Assembly: GCA_004017275.1 (NCBI GenBank)
Contig: SAKE01000041.1
Location: 1-32,279 of the forward strand
Source: Mesorhizobium sp.
GTDB lineage: Bacteria > Pseudomonadota > Alphaproteobacteria > Rhizobiales > Rhizobiaceae
Reading direction: 5' to 3'
DNA length: 32,279 nt
In this document: positions 1 through 10,120 of the stretch, in pieces
How the letters are laid out: every line of letters begins with the position of its first letter
How positions within the stretch are numbered: position 1 is the stretch's first letter
Notes under the pieces: model-generated
What the model saw: only the letters and a program-made list of their open reading frames with translations
Databases searched by the model: none
What the model was told of the DNA's origin: nothing
Translations under genes and position numbers: made by a program

Positions 1-56
1 TGAATGGTGAATGGTGAATGGTGAATGGTGAATGGTGAATGGTGAATGGTGAATGA
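1..56. repeat. 7-bp tandem repeat array (TGAATGG), running off the window edge
   Basis: Seven perfect tandem copies of TGAATGG (1-49) are followed by one degenerate copy, TGAATGA (50-56). The array begins at base 1, so its true left end is outside the window. It is the inverted complement of the array at 106-147 (CTATTCA/CCATTCA). The unit length is not a multiple of three and no coding frame is evident. Copy number is likely to vary by slippage, which is inference. Confidence 0.9.
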
Positions 57-105
57 TCAGTAATCAGCAGTCAACATGGCGTCTGTCATGAAATGCTGAC
101 ATTTA

Positions 106-147
106 CTATTCACTATTCACTATTCACCATTCACTATTCACCATCCA
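106..147. repeat. Opposite-orientation 7-bp repeat array abutting the apt stop codon
   Basis: Six heptamers (CTATTCA x3, CCATTCA, CTATTCA, CCATCCA) end directly at the stop codon of apt at 148-150. They are the reverse complement of the 1-56 array, apart from a T/C difference that still allows G-U pairing in a plus-strand RNA. With the 49-bp spacer (57-105) the two arrays could form a long imperfect hairpin or cruciform downstream of apt. Confidence 0.85.
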
Positions 148-693
148 CTAATGCCCCTCAAACCCTATCAGCGTCCTGACCGGCACGCCGAGCGCCTCCA
201 GCTTGGCGCGGCCGCCCAAATCCGGCAGGTCAATGACGAAGCAGGCGGCGAGGATATCGGCGCCGATCTGGCGTAGCAGCTTGACCGCGGCTTCCGCGGT
301 GCCGCCGGTGGCGATCAGATCGTCGACCAGGATCACCTTCTCGCCTGGAGCAATGCCGTCCTTGTGCATCTCCATCTCGTCCAGCCCGTATTCCAAGCTG
401 TAGGCGACGCGTACCGTCTCGAAGGGCAGCTTGCCCTTCTTTCGGATCGGCACGAAGCCGGCTGAGAGCTGATGGGCGACAGCGCCGCCAAGGATGAAGC
501 CGCGCGCCTCGATGCCGGCGATCTTGTCGATCTTCTGGCCGGCATAGGGATGCACCAGTTCGTCGATGGCGCGGCGAAACGCGCGCGCATTGCCGAGCAG
601 CGTGGTGATGTCGCGAAACAGGATGCCGGGCTTGGGATGGTCCGGAATGGTGCGGATCGCGGCAAGCAGCGTGTCTTCTAGCGAGGATTTCAT
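148..693 (-). CDS. apt: Adenine phosphoribosyltransferase
   Basis: This 181-residue protein matches the usual length of bacterial Apt. The enzyme converts adenine and PRPP to AMP and pyrophosphate in cytosolic purine salvage. The PRPP-binding signature VILVDDLIATGGTA lies at about residues 120-133. The N-terminal segment IPDHPKPGILFRDIT (16-30) and the segment IEARGFILGGAVA (61-73) are typical of the family. The start is 9 bp after the stop of the upstream FMN dehydrogenase gene on the same strand, so the two could be co-transcribed, although the Shine-Dalgarno is weak. The stop codon (TAG, 150-148) is immediately followed by the heptamer repeat array, which therefore forms the 3' untranslated region. 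The protein appears complete. Confidence 0.97.
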   Translation of the reverse strand: MKSSLEDTLLAAIRTIPDHPKPGILFRDITTLLGNARAFRRAIDELVHPYAGQKIDKIAGIEARGFILGGAVAHQLSAGFVPIRKKGKLPFETVRVAYSLEYGLDEMEMHKDGIAPGEKVILVDDLIATGGTAEAAVKLLRQIGADILAACFVIDLPDLGGRAKLEALGVPVRTLIGFEGH

Positions 694-702
694 GGGTCGA
701 GA

Positions 703-1851
703 TTACCTGAAACGGAGGTTCTTGCGCGACAATTGTTCGATCGAACTGCAGCCCATCAGCTTCATGCCGCGTTCGATCTCGACCCGCATCTGCTCAAGCG
801 CCCGTTCGACGCCGGGCTGGCCGGCAGCCGCGAGCGGAAACAGATAGTAGCGGCCGACGCCGACGGCCTTGGCACCGAGCGACAGCGCCTTCAGCACATG
901 GGTGCCGCGCTGCACGCCGCCATCCATGATGACGTCTATCCTGTCGCCAACCGCATCGACGATCTCGGCAAGCTGGTCGAACGCCGCCCGCGAGCCGTCC
1001 AGCTGCCGGCCGCCATGGTTCGAAAGCACAATGCCGCTGCAGCCGATGTCGACGGCGCGTTTGGCATCCTCCACTGACATGACGCCCTTGAGGCAGAACG
1101 GGCCCGACCACAGCTTGACCATCTCGGCGACGTCGTCCCATGTCATCGACGGGTCGAGCATCTCGGTGAAGTAGCGGCTGATCGACATCGTGCCGCCGCC
1201 CATGTCGACATGCTCGTCGAGCTGCGGCAGCTTGAATCCCTCATGGGTGAAATAGTTGATCGCCCAGGCCGGCTTGAGCGCGAATTGCAGCATTCCGGCG
1301 AGGTTGAGCTTGAAGGGAATGGCAAAGCCGGTGCGTTTGTCGCGCTCGCGGTTTCCCCCGGTGATGCTGTCGACGGTCAGCATCATCACCTCGACGCCGA
1401 CCGCCTTTGCCCGCTGCATCATCGCCCGGTTGAGGCCGCGATCCCGATGGAAATAGAACTGATAGACCTGCGGGCTGCTGCTGATCCTGCGCGCCTCTTC
1501 GAGGCTGACGGTGCCAAGCGACGAGACGCCGAACATGGTGCCATATTTGGCGGCCGCCTTGGCGACCGCACGCTCGCCCTGATGGTGGAACAGGCGCTGC
1601 AGGGCGGTCGGCGAGCAATAGAACGGCATCGCCAGCTTCTGGCCCATGACCGTCACCGACATGTCGACCTCGCTCACTCCGCGCAGCACGTTGGGAACCA
1701 GATCGCAGGTCTCGAAGCTTTCGGTGTTGCGGCGGTAGGTGACCTCATCGTCCGCCGCGCCGTCGATGTAGTTGAAGATCGGCCCCGGCAGCCGCCGTTG
1801 CGCCATGCGGCGAAAATCGGAAAAGTTGTGACAGTCGCTGAGCCGCATCAT
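703..1851 (-). CDS. lldD: FMN-dependent alpha-hydroxy-acid dehydrogenase, L-lactate dehydrogenase-like
   Basis: This 382-residue protein belongs to the FMN-dependent alpha-hydroxy-acid oxidase/dehydrogenase family, which folds as a TIM barrel. The active-site motif SNHGGRQLDGS, carrying the catalytic His and substrate-binding Arg, is near residues 275-285. The FMN phosphate-binding segment follows as IMDGGVQRGTHVLKALSLGA. YIDGAADDE near the N-terminus and YQFYFHRDR in the middle also fit. The length and lack of a cytochrome b5 domain match bacterial LldD, which oxidises L-lactate to pyruvate and passes electrons to quinone at the membrane. The substrate is not certain, because glycolate and mandelate enzymes share these motifs. 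Two ATGs (1851 and 1848) are possible starts; GGAA lies just upstream. The gene precedes apt by 9 bp, with no functional link apparent. Confidence 0.88.
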   Translation of the reverse strand: MMRLSDCHNFSDFRRMAQRRLPGPIFNYIDGAADDEVTYRRNTESFETCDLVPNVLRGVSEVDMSVTVMGQKLAMPFYCSPTALQRLFHHQGERAVAKAAAKYGTMFGVSSLGTVSLEEARRISSSPQVYQFYFHRDRGLNRAMMQRAKAVGVEVMMLTVDSITGGNRERDKRTGFAIPFKLNLAGMLQFALKPAWAINYFTHEGFKLPQLDEHVDMGGGTMSISRYFTEMLDPSMTWDDVAEMVKLWSGPFCLKGVMSVEDAKRAVDIGCSGIVLSNHGGRQLDGSRAAFDQLAEIVDAVGDRIDVIMDGGVQRGTHVLKALSLGAKAVGVGRYYLFPLAAAGQPGVERALEQMRVEIERGMKLMGCSSIEQLSRKNLRFR

Positions 1852-1979
1852 TGAATTCCAAACACAGTGCCGGGGGCAATTCTCTCGTCAAAGATCCCGC
1901 GTGGCATACCAATCACAGGGCGCCATGCCAACGGATCTGTTCGATGCGATATCAGGTCGCGAACGCCGCCCGCTTCAGC

Positions 1980-2003
1980 AAAAAGGGCGCCTTCCGGCGC
2001 CCC
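1980..2003 (-). terminator. Rho-independent terminator of the petABC operon
   Basis: Read on the minus strand, a perfect 7-bp stem GGGCGCC/GGCGCCC with a GGAA loop is followed by TTTTTG. It starts 28 bp past the petC stop codon. This is the textbook geometry for intrinsic termination of petABC. Confidence 0.9.
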
Positions 2004-2030
2004 TGGATGATCGTATTTCTCTGGCGCGCC

Positions 2031-2903
2031 TTAGTGCGCCACGCCTTCCCACACCTTGCGCTTGGTGAGATAGACCAGCGCGCCGAACAGAAGCAGGAAC
2101 ACCAACACGCGGAAACCGGTCTTCTTGCGGTCTTCCATATGCGGCTCGGCCGCCCACGCCAGGAAGGCGGAGACGTCGCGGGAATACTGGTCGATGGTCT
2201 GCGGCGCACCATCATCATAGGTCACCTGGCCGTCGGAAAGCGGCTTGGGCATTTTCAGCGACACGCCCGACATGAAGTACGGGTTGTAGTGGGTGCCTTC
2301 CGGGATGACCATGCCGGCCGGCGGCGTCTGGTCGTAGCCGGTCAGCAGCGAGTGGATGTAGTCGGGGCCACCGGCGTCATACTGGGTGAAGATATCGAAG
2401 ACAAATTGCGGAAAGCCGCGTTCGATGCCGCGTGCCTTGGCCAGCAGCGACATATCGGGCGGAGCGGCACCGCCATTGGAGGCAGCGGCGGCGGCTTCGT
2501 TGGCGAATGGCGCCGGGAAATAGTCGGACGGCTTGCCGGGACGGTCGAACATGTCGCCGGCATCGTTGGGGCCGTCATGGATCGTGTACTCGGCCGACAG
2601 CGTCTTGATCTGCGCCTCGGAATAGCCGAGGTCCGACAGCGTGCGGAACGCCACCAGATTCATCGAATGACAGGCCGAGCAGACTTCCTTGTAGACTTTC
2701 AGGCCGCGCTGCAGCTGCGCCTTGTCATAGGTGCCGAACGGGCCGGTAAAGCTCCAGTCCATTTCCTTCGGCTCGTCGATCGGGAAATGCGTCGGTGCGG
2801 CCGCGTTGTGCGCCTCTTCGGCAGCGGTCGCCCCAGTGCCTGCGGCCCCGGTGCCGATGGCCACAAGGCCGATCAGCGCCAGCGAGGTGAGAATCTTTTT
2901 CAT
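2031..2903 (-). CDS. petC: Cytochrome c1 subunit of the bc1 complex
   Basis: This 290-residue precursor carries an N-terminal Sec signal peptide (about residues 1-28, MKKILTSLALIGLVAIG...). The covalent haem motif CSACH is at 75-79. A conserved Met-Pro segment (KMPKP) could supply the axial ligand. A C-terminal transmembrane anchor (FRVLVFLLLFGALVYLT) is followed by a basic tail. Cytochrome c1 passes electrons from the Rieske protein to soluble or membrane-bound cytochrome c on the periplasmic face. The start at 2903 is preferred over an in-frame upstream ATG at 2990 because it has AGGGGA upstream and opens directly on the signal peptide. The longer form would translate the palindromic repeat at 2945-2995. 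Cytochrome c1 is separate from cytochrome b here, unlike the fused fbcH of Bradyrhizobium. The gene is last in petABC and is followed by a strong terminator. Confidence 0.96.
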   Translation of the reverse strand: MKKILTSLALIGLVAIGTGAAGTGATAAEEAHNAAAPTHFPIDEPKEMDWSFTGPFGTYDKAQLQRGLKVYKEVCSACHSMNLVAFRTLSDLGYSEAQIKTLSAEYTIHDGPNDAGDMFDRPGKPSDYFPAPFANEAAAAASNGGAAPPDMSLLAKARGIERGFPQFVFDIFTQYDAGGPDYIHSLLTGYDQTPPAGMVIPEGTHYNPYFMSGVSLKMPKPLSDGQVTYDDGAPQTIDQYSRDVSAFLAWAAEPHMEDRKKTGFRVLVFLLLFGALVYLTKRKVWEGVAH

Positions 2904-2944
2904 GCCAAATCCCCTTAGATTCTCTACCGCTCTGTCTTCCTGTT

Positions 2945-2995
2945 TGAGCATGATCTTGTCCGAAAACCGGTTCCCACTTTTCGGGATCATGCTCA
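2945..2995. repeat. Palindromic intergenic element between petB and petC
   Basis: The 51-bp element has perfect 11-bp outer arms (TGAGCATGATC at 2945-2955, GATCATGCTCA at 2985-2995), inner arms CCGAAAA/TTTTCGG and a CCGG core. Its outermost three bases form the petB stop codon (TGA, complement of 2993-2995). A diverged relative lies at 12506-12552. I recall elements of this sequence as very common between genes in Mesorhizobium and related rhizobia. Its position inside the operon suggests a role in mRNA stability or stoichiometry between petB and petC, which is inference. Confidence 0.85.
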
Positions 2996-4294
2996 GCCCT
3001 TGGTCTCTGGCGCGGCCGTGGCGCCTGACGGATGTCCGCCGCCGCCCTTGTTCTTCTCGAGCACCGCCTCGGTGATCGAGTTCGGCAGCCTACGCGGCGT
3101 CTCGATCAGGCCGAGCACCGGCAGCGCGACCAGGAAGAAGGCGAAGTAGACCAGCGTTGCCATCTGCGCCATGAACACATAGCTGCCTTCGGCCGGCTGC
3201 GAGCCCAGCCAGCCGAGCAGGATGGCATCGGCCACGAACAGCCAGAAGAACAGCTTGTACCAGGGCCGATAGACCGCCGAACGCACTTTCGAAGTGTCGA
3301 GCCACGGCACCAGAAACAGCATGACGATGGCGCCGAACATGCACAGCACGCCGCCGAGCTTGGAGTTGATCGGCCCGACATTGAAGGTGATGGCGCGCAG
3401 GATCGCGTAGAACGGCAGGAAGTACCATTCGGGCACGATATGGGCCGGGGTCTTCAGCGGGTTAGCGACGATGTAGTTGTCGGGGTGGCCGAGATAGTTC
3501 GGCAGGTAGAAGACGAAATAGGCGAAGAAGAACAGGAACACGATCATGCCGAACGCGTCCTTGATGGTTGCGTAGGGGGTGAAGGCGACGGTGTCGGTCT
3601 TCGACTTGACCTCGATGCCGGTCGGGTTCGACTGGCCGACGACATGCAGCGCCCAGACGTGCAGCACGACGACACCGGCAATCATGAACGGCAGCAGGTA
3701 ATGCAGGGCAAAGAAGCGGTTCAGCGTCGGATTGTCGACGGCAAAGCCGCCGAGCAGCAGCTGCTGGATCCAGTCGCCGACCAGCGGAATGGCGCTGAAG
3801 AAGCCGGTGATGACGGTGGCGCCCCAGAAGCTCATCTGGCCCCATGGCAGCACGTAGCCCATGAAGCCTGTCGCCATCATCAAGAGATAGATGATGCAGC
3901 CGAGGATCCACAGCAGCTCGCGCGGCGCCTTGTAGGAGCCGTAATAGAGGCCACGGAAGATGTGGATGTAGACGGCGACGAAGAAGAACGAGGCGCCGTT
4001 CGAATGCATGTAGCGCAACAGCCAGCCCGAATTCACGTCGCGCATGATCTTCTCGACCGAACCGAAGGCCAGATTGGTGTCTGCCGTGTAGTGCATGGCC
4101 AGCACGATGCCGGTCAGGATCTGCGCCACCAGCATAATCGCCAGGATGCCGCCGAAGGTCCACGCATAGTTGAGGTTGCGCGGCACCGGATAGGCGATGA
4201 AGCTGTCATAGACCAGCCGCGGCAGCGGCATGCGGGCGTCGAACCAGCGTCCGAGACCGGTTTTGGGCGTATAGGTCGAGTGTCCCTCGCTCAT
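2993..4294 (-). CDS. petB: Cytochrome b subunit of the bc1 complex
   Basis: This 433-residue polytopic membrane protein is the quinol-oxidising core of complex III. The four haem ligands H97, H111, H198 and H212 are at the spacing typical of alphaproteobacterial cytochrome b. They are seen in RYMHSNGASFFFVAVYIH and HYLLPFMIAGVVVLH. The Qo-site motif PEWY is at 288-291. Eight or so hydrophobic helices are evident and the length is normal. The start has AGGGGA upstream and lies 16 bp after the Rieske stop. The stop codon lies inside the palindromic repeat. Electrons enter from ubiquinol and are bifurcated between the Rieske protein and haems bL/bH. Confidence 0.98.
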   Translation of the reverse strand: MSEGHSTYTPKTGLGRWFDARMPLPRLVYDSFIAYPVPRNLNYAWTFGGILAIMLVAQILTGIVLAMHYTADTNLAFGSVEKIMRDVNSGWLLRYMHSNGASFFFVAVYIHIFRGLYYGSYKAPRELLWILGCIIYLLMMATGFMGYVLPWGQMSFWGATVITGFFSAIPLVGDWIQQLLLGGFAVDNPTLNRFFALHYLLPFMIAGVVVLHVWALHVVGQSNPTGIEVKSKTDTVAFTPYATIKDAFGMIVFLFFFAYFVFYLPNYLGHPDNYIVANPLKTPAHIVPEWYFLPFYAILRAITFNVGPINSKLGGVLCMFGAIVMLFLVPWLDTSKVRSAVYRPWYKLFFWLFVADAILLGWLGSQPAEGSYVFMAQMATLVYFAFFLVALPVLGLIETPRRLPNSITEAVLEKNKGGGGHPSGATAAPETKG

Positions 4295-4310
4295 CGAAAT
4301 ATCCCCTGCC

Positions 4311-4871
4311 TCAACCGATAAGGATCTTGGTATCGGAAATGAACTTGAATACCGGCACCGCCATGTTCTCGGGCGCCGGGCCTTTGCGGATGCGGCCGGC
4401 CGTGTCGTATTGCGAGCCGTGGCACGGGCAGAACCAGCCGCCGAAATCGCCTTCCTGGCCGAGTGGAATGCAGCCCAGATGGGTGCAGACCTGAACCATC
4501 ACCATCCAGGCTTCCTTGCCGGGTGTGGTGCGGTTGGCGTCGGTTGCAGGCGCATCGGACGGCAGATTGGCATTGCGCGCGATCGGATCCTTGAGATCTG
4601 CGAGATTGACCGCCTCGCCGTCCTTCATTTCCTGTTCGGTGCGGTTGCGCACCACGACCGGCTTGCCACGCCATTTGACGATCAGCGACATGCCCGGCGT
4701 CAGCGAGGCGACATCGACCTCGACGGAAGCGAGCGCCAGCGTCGAGGCGTCGGGGCGCATCTGGTCGATGAACGGCCACGCGAAGGCACCCGCGCCGACC
4801 ACTGCGGCCATGCCGGTGGCGACGTAGAGAAAATCACGACGGTTGGGATCCTGGGTGTCGGTTGCGCTCAC
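4311..4871 (-). CDS. petA: Rieske iron-sulfur subunit of the bc1 complex
   Basis: This 186-residue protein carries both Rieske cluster boxes, CTHLGC (129-134) and CPCHGS (148-153), giving the 2-Cys/2-His ligation of the 2Fe-2S centre. The N-terminus has a twin-arginine motif (RRDFLY, 11-16) followed by one hydrophobic helix (about 15-35), the usual uncleaved Tat anchor of bacterial Rieske proteins. The start codon is GTG, with AAAGGA upstream. It is the first gene of petABC; the promoter must lie in 4872-5185, but no confident -35/-10 pair was found there. The protein takes electrons from ubiquinol at the Qo site and passes them to cytochrome c1. Confidence 0.97.
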   Translation of the reverse strand: MSATDTQDPNRRDFLYVATGMAAVVGAGAFAWPFIDQMRPDASTLALASVEVDVASLTPGMSLIVKWRGKPVVVRNRTEQEMKDGEAVNLADLKDPIARNANLPSDAPATDANRTTPGKEAWMVMVQVCTHLGCIPLGQEGDFGGWFCPCHGSQYDTAGRIRKGPAPENMAVPVFKFISDTKILIG

Positions 4872-5185
4872 GGGTGCCTGATCCTTTCGCCTCTTCCGTG
4901 CCGGTGGCTGAGCCTTGTTCCCCGCTCAATTACGCCAACCCGACAGCGCATGGCGAACAGGCTTGCGAATTCCTCCGGCATTTGGACTTCGGTTTATGCG
5001 TGAAGCCCGTTTTTGTCCAGACGGGTGAAGGCACAAGGGCAGATTGTCGCGGGGACAAAATCCGTGCCCGGTCAGCGCGACGCCGAATGGCCGCCGAAGA
5101 ACGCTAAACAACAGGGAAACAACCGCAATTCCGGGGTTCGCCTCTGCCTCGACACCGGGCACCGGCCCGGTCTATCCTCGCCGCC
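4872..5185. promoter_or_regulatory. Divergent intergenic region between petA and the cupin gene
   Basis: This is 314 bp without a credible gene. It must hold the promoter of petABC (leftward) and of the cupin gene (rightward). No convincing sigma-70 boxes were identified by eye on either strand. The only clear structure is the short hairpin at 5154-5171. Open frames crossing this stretch lack recognisable protein features and Shine-Dalgarno sites. Confidence 0.5.
5154..5171. other. Small GC-rich hairpin upstream of the cupin gene
   Basis: ACCGGGC/GCCCGGT form a perfect 7-bp stem with an ACCG loop, ending 14 bp before the cupin ATG. It may lie in the 5' untranslated region or be an operator dyad. 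There is no T-run, so it is not a standard terminator. Confidence 0.45.
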
Positions 5186-5530
5186 ATGGCACACGTCATA
5201 GACCGCGACATATGGGCTGTTCGCTCCGACCACTGGAAGGGCGAACTGCAATGTGGCGCATACGGCTCCAACTCCTGCCTGATCTTCAACTACCTGCCTG
5301 ACGTCGGCGGCGGCCCGCGGCTGCACAAACATCCCTACGCGGAGATCTTCATCATCCGCCGGGGCACCGGCCTGTTCACCGTCGGCGACAAGGAGATCGA
5401 GGCGTCGGCCGGCCAGATCCTGATCGTGCCGCCAAACACGCCGCACAAATTCACCAATCTCGGCCCGGATCCGCTGGAAACGACCGACATCCACGAGAAC
5501 GGCTCGTTCATCACCGAATGGCTGGAGTGA
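5186..5530 (+). CDS. Small single-domain cupin protein
   Basis: This 114-residue protein is essentially one cupin barrel. Motif 1 is seen in GPRLHKHPYAEIFIIRRGTG, with two His and one Glu as likely metal ligands, at about residues 43-62. Motif 2 is seen in GQILIVPPNTPHKFTNLG, with a further His, at about 75-92. Such cupin_2 proteins bind a divalent metal and include sugar isomerases, dioxygenases and sensors, so the substrate cannot be assigned. There is no strong Shine-Dalgarno before the ATG, although a hairpin lies just upstream. The gene converges with the small gene ending at 5534 and leaves only 3 bp between the two stop codons. It is divergent from petA. Confidence 0.85.
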   Translation: MAHVIDRDIWAVRSDHWKGELQCGAYGSNSCLIFNYLPDVGGGPRLHKHPYAEIFIIRRGTGLFTVGDKEIEASAGQILIVPPNTPHKFTNLGPDPLETTDIHENGSFITEWLE

Positions 5531-5533
5531 TCC

Positions 5534-5839
5534 CTACTTCGCGCCGAGTCTGGCCAGCACCGCCTTTGGGATGCTGTATTCGCGAATGACGACGTCATGC
5601 TTGCGCAAGCCGCACAGCTCGCGCTGGATGAAATAGCCATGCACCGCCTCGGCGGCATCCTTGAGCAGCCGGGGGCGCAGTTGCTCGTCGGCATTGTTAC
5701 GCAGCCTGGCCAGCGTTTCCTCGACCCGTTGCCCGGCGCGGCCCAGCGCTGCCGCCTTCTCGGCCAGAACTTCATGGCCGAGCGCGTCGAAGGCGGCTTC
5801 GGCAGCGGTGGCGCCGGTAGACGGCGGACGCAAGGACAT
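5534..5839 (-). CDS. Conserved small protein of unknown function (possibly DUF6665)
   Basis: This 101-residue soluble protein is predicted to be largely helical: an Ala/Glu/Arg-rich stretch of about 70 residues is followed by the segment RKHDVVIREYSIPKAVLARLG. It has no signal peptide or membrane helix. I do not recognise a function; the sequence may belong to DUF6665, known to me only as a rhizobial family, and that assignment is uncertain. The chosen ATG at 5839 has a near-perfect Shine-Dalgarno (AAAGGAGG) within the end of the upstream GNAT gene and is separated from its stop codon by a single base, so it is almost surely translationally coupled. It is the last gene of the ABC-ABC-GNAT set. 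Confidence 0.82.
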   Translation of the reverse strand: MSLRPPSTGATAAEAAFDALGHEVLAEKAAALGRAGQRVEETLARLRNNADEQLRPRLLKDAAEAVHGYFIQRELCGLRKHDVVIREYSIPKAVLARLGAK

Positions 5840-5840
5840 T

Positions 5841-6320
5841 TCAGCCTCCTTTCGCGAAAACCATGCGGTGTGTGACGAATTCTTCGCCCTGCACGCGCAG
5901 AAAGCCAAGCCGTTCATAGAAACCGAAGGCTTCTAGCGGCGCGCGGATGTTTAGCGCGGTGAAATGGTGACGTGCCCTGTCGATGACAGTTTCGACCAGC
6001 ATCCGGCCAAGGCCGGTGCGACGGTGGCGCACACTGACGAACAGGTGCCGGACCCGGCCGTGGTCCCCGCCCTCGAAATAAGGATCGATGTTCAGCCCGC
6101 ACACGCCGGCGAGTTCCCTTCCATGCCAGGCCCCGTACAGCGCCTCGCCGCGCTTCAGGAACTTGTTGCGGTCGCTTGCCCAGCCATCCGCCAGACGCAC
6201 CAGCATCCAGTAGCCTTCCAGCCGGCTCTCTTCCTTCAGCGTGTCAAAAGCCGGCATGGTCGGCCGGAGCCGCTTGAGCACATAGTTGACTTCCGGGCTG
6301 ACCCTTGGTGATCCACCCAT
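5841..6320 (-). CDS. GNAT-family N-acetyltransferase
   Basis: This 159-residue protein has the GNAT fold signature. The acetyl-CoA pyrophosphate-binding loop is seen in VSVRHRRTGLGRMLVETVIDRA (a Q/RxxGxG/A motif, about residues 97-118), and the C-terminal region has the typical APLEAFGFYERLGF segment. It would transfer an acetyl group to an unknown amine, cytosolic. The start at 6320 (MGGSPRVSPEV) is chosen because GGAG lies 8 nt upstream and the upstream ABC gene ends only 4 bp earlier; the longer frame would overlap that gene. Its coupling to two drug-exporter-like ABC genes suggests acetylation of a toxic amine together with export, which is inference. Confidence 0.88.
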   Translation of the reverse strand: MGGSPRVSPEVNYVLKRLRPTMPAFDTLKEESRLEGYWMLVRLADGWASDRNKFLKRGEALYGAWHGRELAGVCGLNIDPYFEGGDHGRVRHLFVSVRHRRTGLGRMLVETVIDRARHHFTALNIRAPLEAFGFYERLGFLRVQGEEFVTHRMVFAKGG

Positions 6321-6324
6321 GGGG

Positions 6325-8204
<1,880 letters not shown>

Positions 8205-8208
<4 letters not shown>

Positions 8209-10091
8209 TCGGCAGCTTGGCCCTTTGCAAGTGCATCATTGGCGGCATCGGCCGGACCGTCCTCAAGCAGGAACCCGCCGGACTGGCGCTGCCAAAGCTG
8301 CGCGTAGAGACCGCCGCCGGCGACGAGTTCTTCGTGCGAACCTTCCTCGACGACACGGCCCTGATCCATCACCACAAGCCTGTCCATGGCCGCGATGGTC
8401 GACAGCCGGTGCGCGATGGCGATGACGGTCTTGCCTTGCATGAGCTTGTAGAGATTCTCCTGGATCGCCGCCTCGGCTTCGGAATCAAGTGCCGAGGTCG
8501 CTTCGTCAAGGATAAGTATGGGTGCATCTTTCAACATAACGCGAGCAATGGCGATGCGTTGCCGCTGGCCGCCGGACAATTTGACGCCACGGTCGCCGAC
8601 ATGGGCGTCGAAGCCCTTGCGGCCGCTGGCATCCGAAAGTCCTGATATGAAATCCAGCGCCTCGGCCCGCCGCGCCGCCTCGACAAGCATCTCGTCGCTG
8701 GCCTCGGGCCGGCCATAGAGGATGTTCTCGCGCACCGAACGATGCAGCAGCGAGGTATCCTGCGTGACCATGCCGATCTGGGCACGCAGCGAGTCCTGCT
8801 TCACCGTTGCGATCTCCTGGCCGTCGATCAGGATCCGGCCAGCCTCCAAGTCGTAGAAGCGTAGCAGGAGGTTGACCAGCGTCGACTTGCCGGCGCCGGA
8901 ACGGCCGACGATGCCGACCTTTTCGCCCGGCTTCACCGCCAGCGACAGGCCTTCGATCACACCCTTCTGCTTGCCGTAGTGGAAGCGGATGTCCTCGAAG
9001 CGGATCTCACCCCTGGTGACGGCGATGTCCTTGGCCCCCGGCCGGTCCTCGACCAAGCGCGGCAGCGAGATCGAGGCAATGCCGTCCTGCACCGTGCCGA
9101 TATTCTCGAACAGGCCCGACATTTCCCACATGATCCACTGCGACATTCCCCACATCCGGAGCACCAGGCCGATGACCACGGCGACCGCGCCGATCGTCAC
9201 CGCCTGCCCCAGCCACAGCCACAGCGACATCGCGGTGACCGAGAACAAGAGCAGTGCATTCAGGATGTAGAGCGAGCCGAAAAGCACCGTCACCAGCCGC
9301 ATCGACCGGTAGACCGTGTCGAGAAAGCCGGACATGCCGTCCTTGGCAAAGGACGCTTCGCGGCGCGCATGGCTGAACAGTTTGACCGTCTGGATGTTGG
9401 AGTAGCTGTCGACGACCCGGCCGGTCATGATCGAGCGCGCATTGGCCTGCTCCTCACCAACCTTGCCCAGCCGGGGAATGAAAAAGCGCAGCAACAGGAT
9501 GTAGCCGACCAGCCAGACGCCAAGTGGCGCGGCCAGCCGCCAATCGGCTGAGCCGACGATGAACAGCATGCCGAGGAAGTAGACGATGACGTAGTTCAGG
9601 ACGTCGATCACCTTGATAACGCATTCGCGCACCGCAAGCGCCGTCTGCATCAGCTTGGTGGCGATGCGACCGGCGAACTCGTCCTGGTAGAAGCTCATCG
9701 ACTGCTTGAGCAGATAGCGGTGCACCTGCCAGCGGATGCGCATGGGATAGTTGCCCATCAGCGTCTGCTGGTTGAGCAGCGAATGCAGCCATACGGTGCC
9801 GGGCAGCGCGAACAGCACGATGAAGGCCATGCCGGCGAGCTTCCAGGCTTCCGTCTGCAGGAAGGTTTCGCGATTCTGCCCCGACAGCCAGTCAACGATG
9901 CGACCGAGGAAGCCGAACATCCACACTTCCGCGATGGCGATCGCCGTCACCAGCACCGCATCGATCAGGATATAGGGCCAGGCGCCGCGCGTATAATGCA
10001 GGCAGAAGGCAACCAGCGTCCTGGGCGGCTCGACCGGTTCCGCTGCGGGGAACGGGTCGAGCCTTTTTTCAAACCAGCTAAACAACAACAT
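8205..10091 (-). CDS. ABC exporter half-transporter (permease-ATPase fusion), first of pair
   Basis: This 628-residue half-transporter has a six-helix membrane domain (about 35-330) followed by an ATPase domain. Walker A is GRSGAGKST (near 399), the signature is LSGGQRQRIAIA (near 505), Walker B is ILILDEATSALDS (near 527) and the H-loop is IAHRLS (near 560). The cytoplasmic loop segment DEFAGRIATK (compare NDFAGRIATK in the partner) and the segment TGRVVDSYSNIQTVKLFS (compare TGRIVDSYSNVQTLKLFS) are closely conserved between the two, consistent with an old duplication. It is the first gene of the ABC-ABC-GNAT-small protein set. The ATG at 10091 has only a weak Shine-Dalgarno. It follows the unknown gene ending at 10121 by 29 bp, with a strong inverted repeat in that gene's 3' end. 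Confidence 0.95.
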
Positions 10092-10120
10092 AGGTCATGC
10101 TCATAAAATCTGTTTGCCGC

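Noticed and set aside
1..147. CRISPR array
   Set aside because: The repeat unit is only 7 bp and is contiguous without spacers.
1851..2918. Long plus-strand open frame (355 codons) opposite petC
   Set aside because: It is antisense to cytochrome c1, crosses its terminator and gives a low-complexity Arg/His/Gly-rich protein with no family features; it follows from high GC codon bias.
3032..4321. 429-codon plus-strand frame opposite petB
   Set aside because: The minus strand is unmistakably cytochrome b with all four haem ligands; the antisense product is a charged low-complexity sequence.
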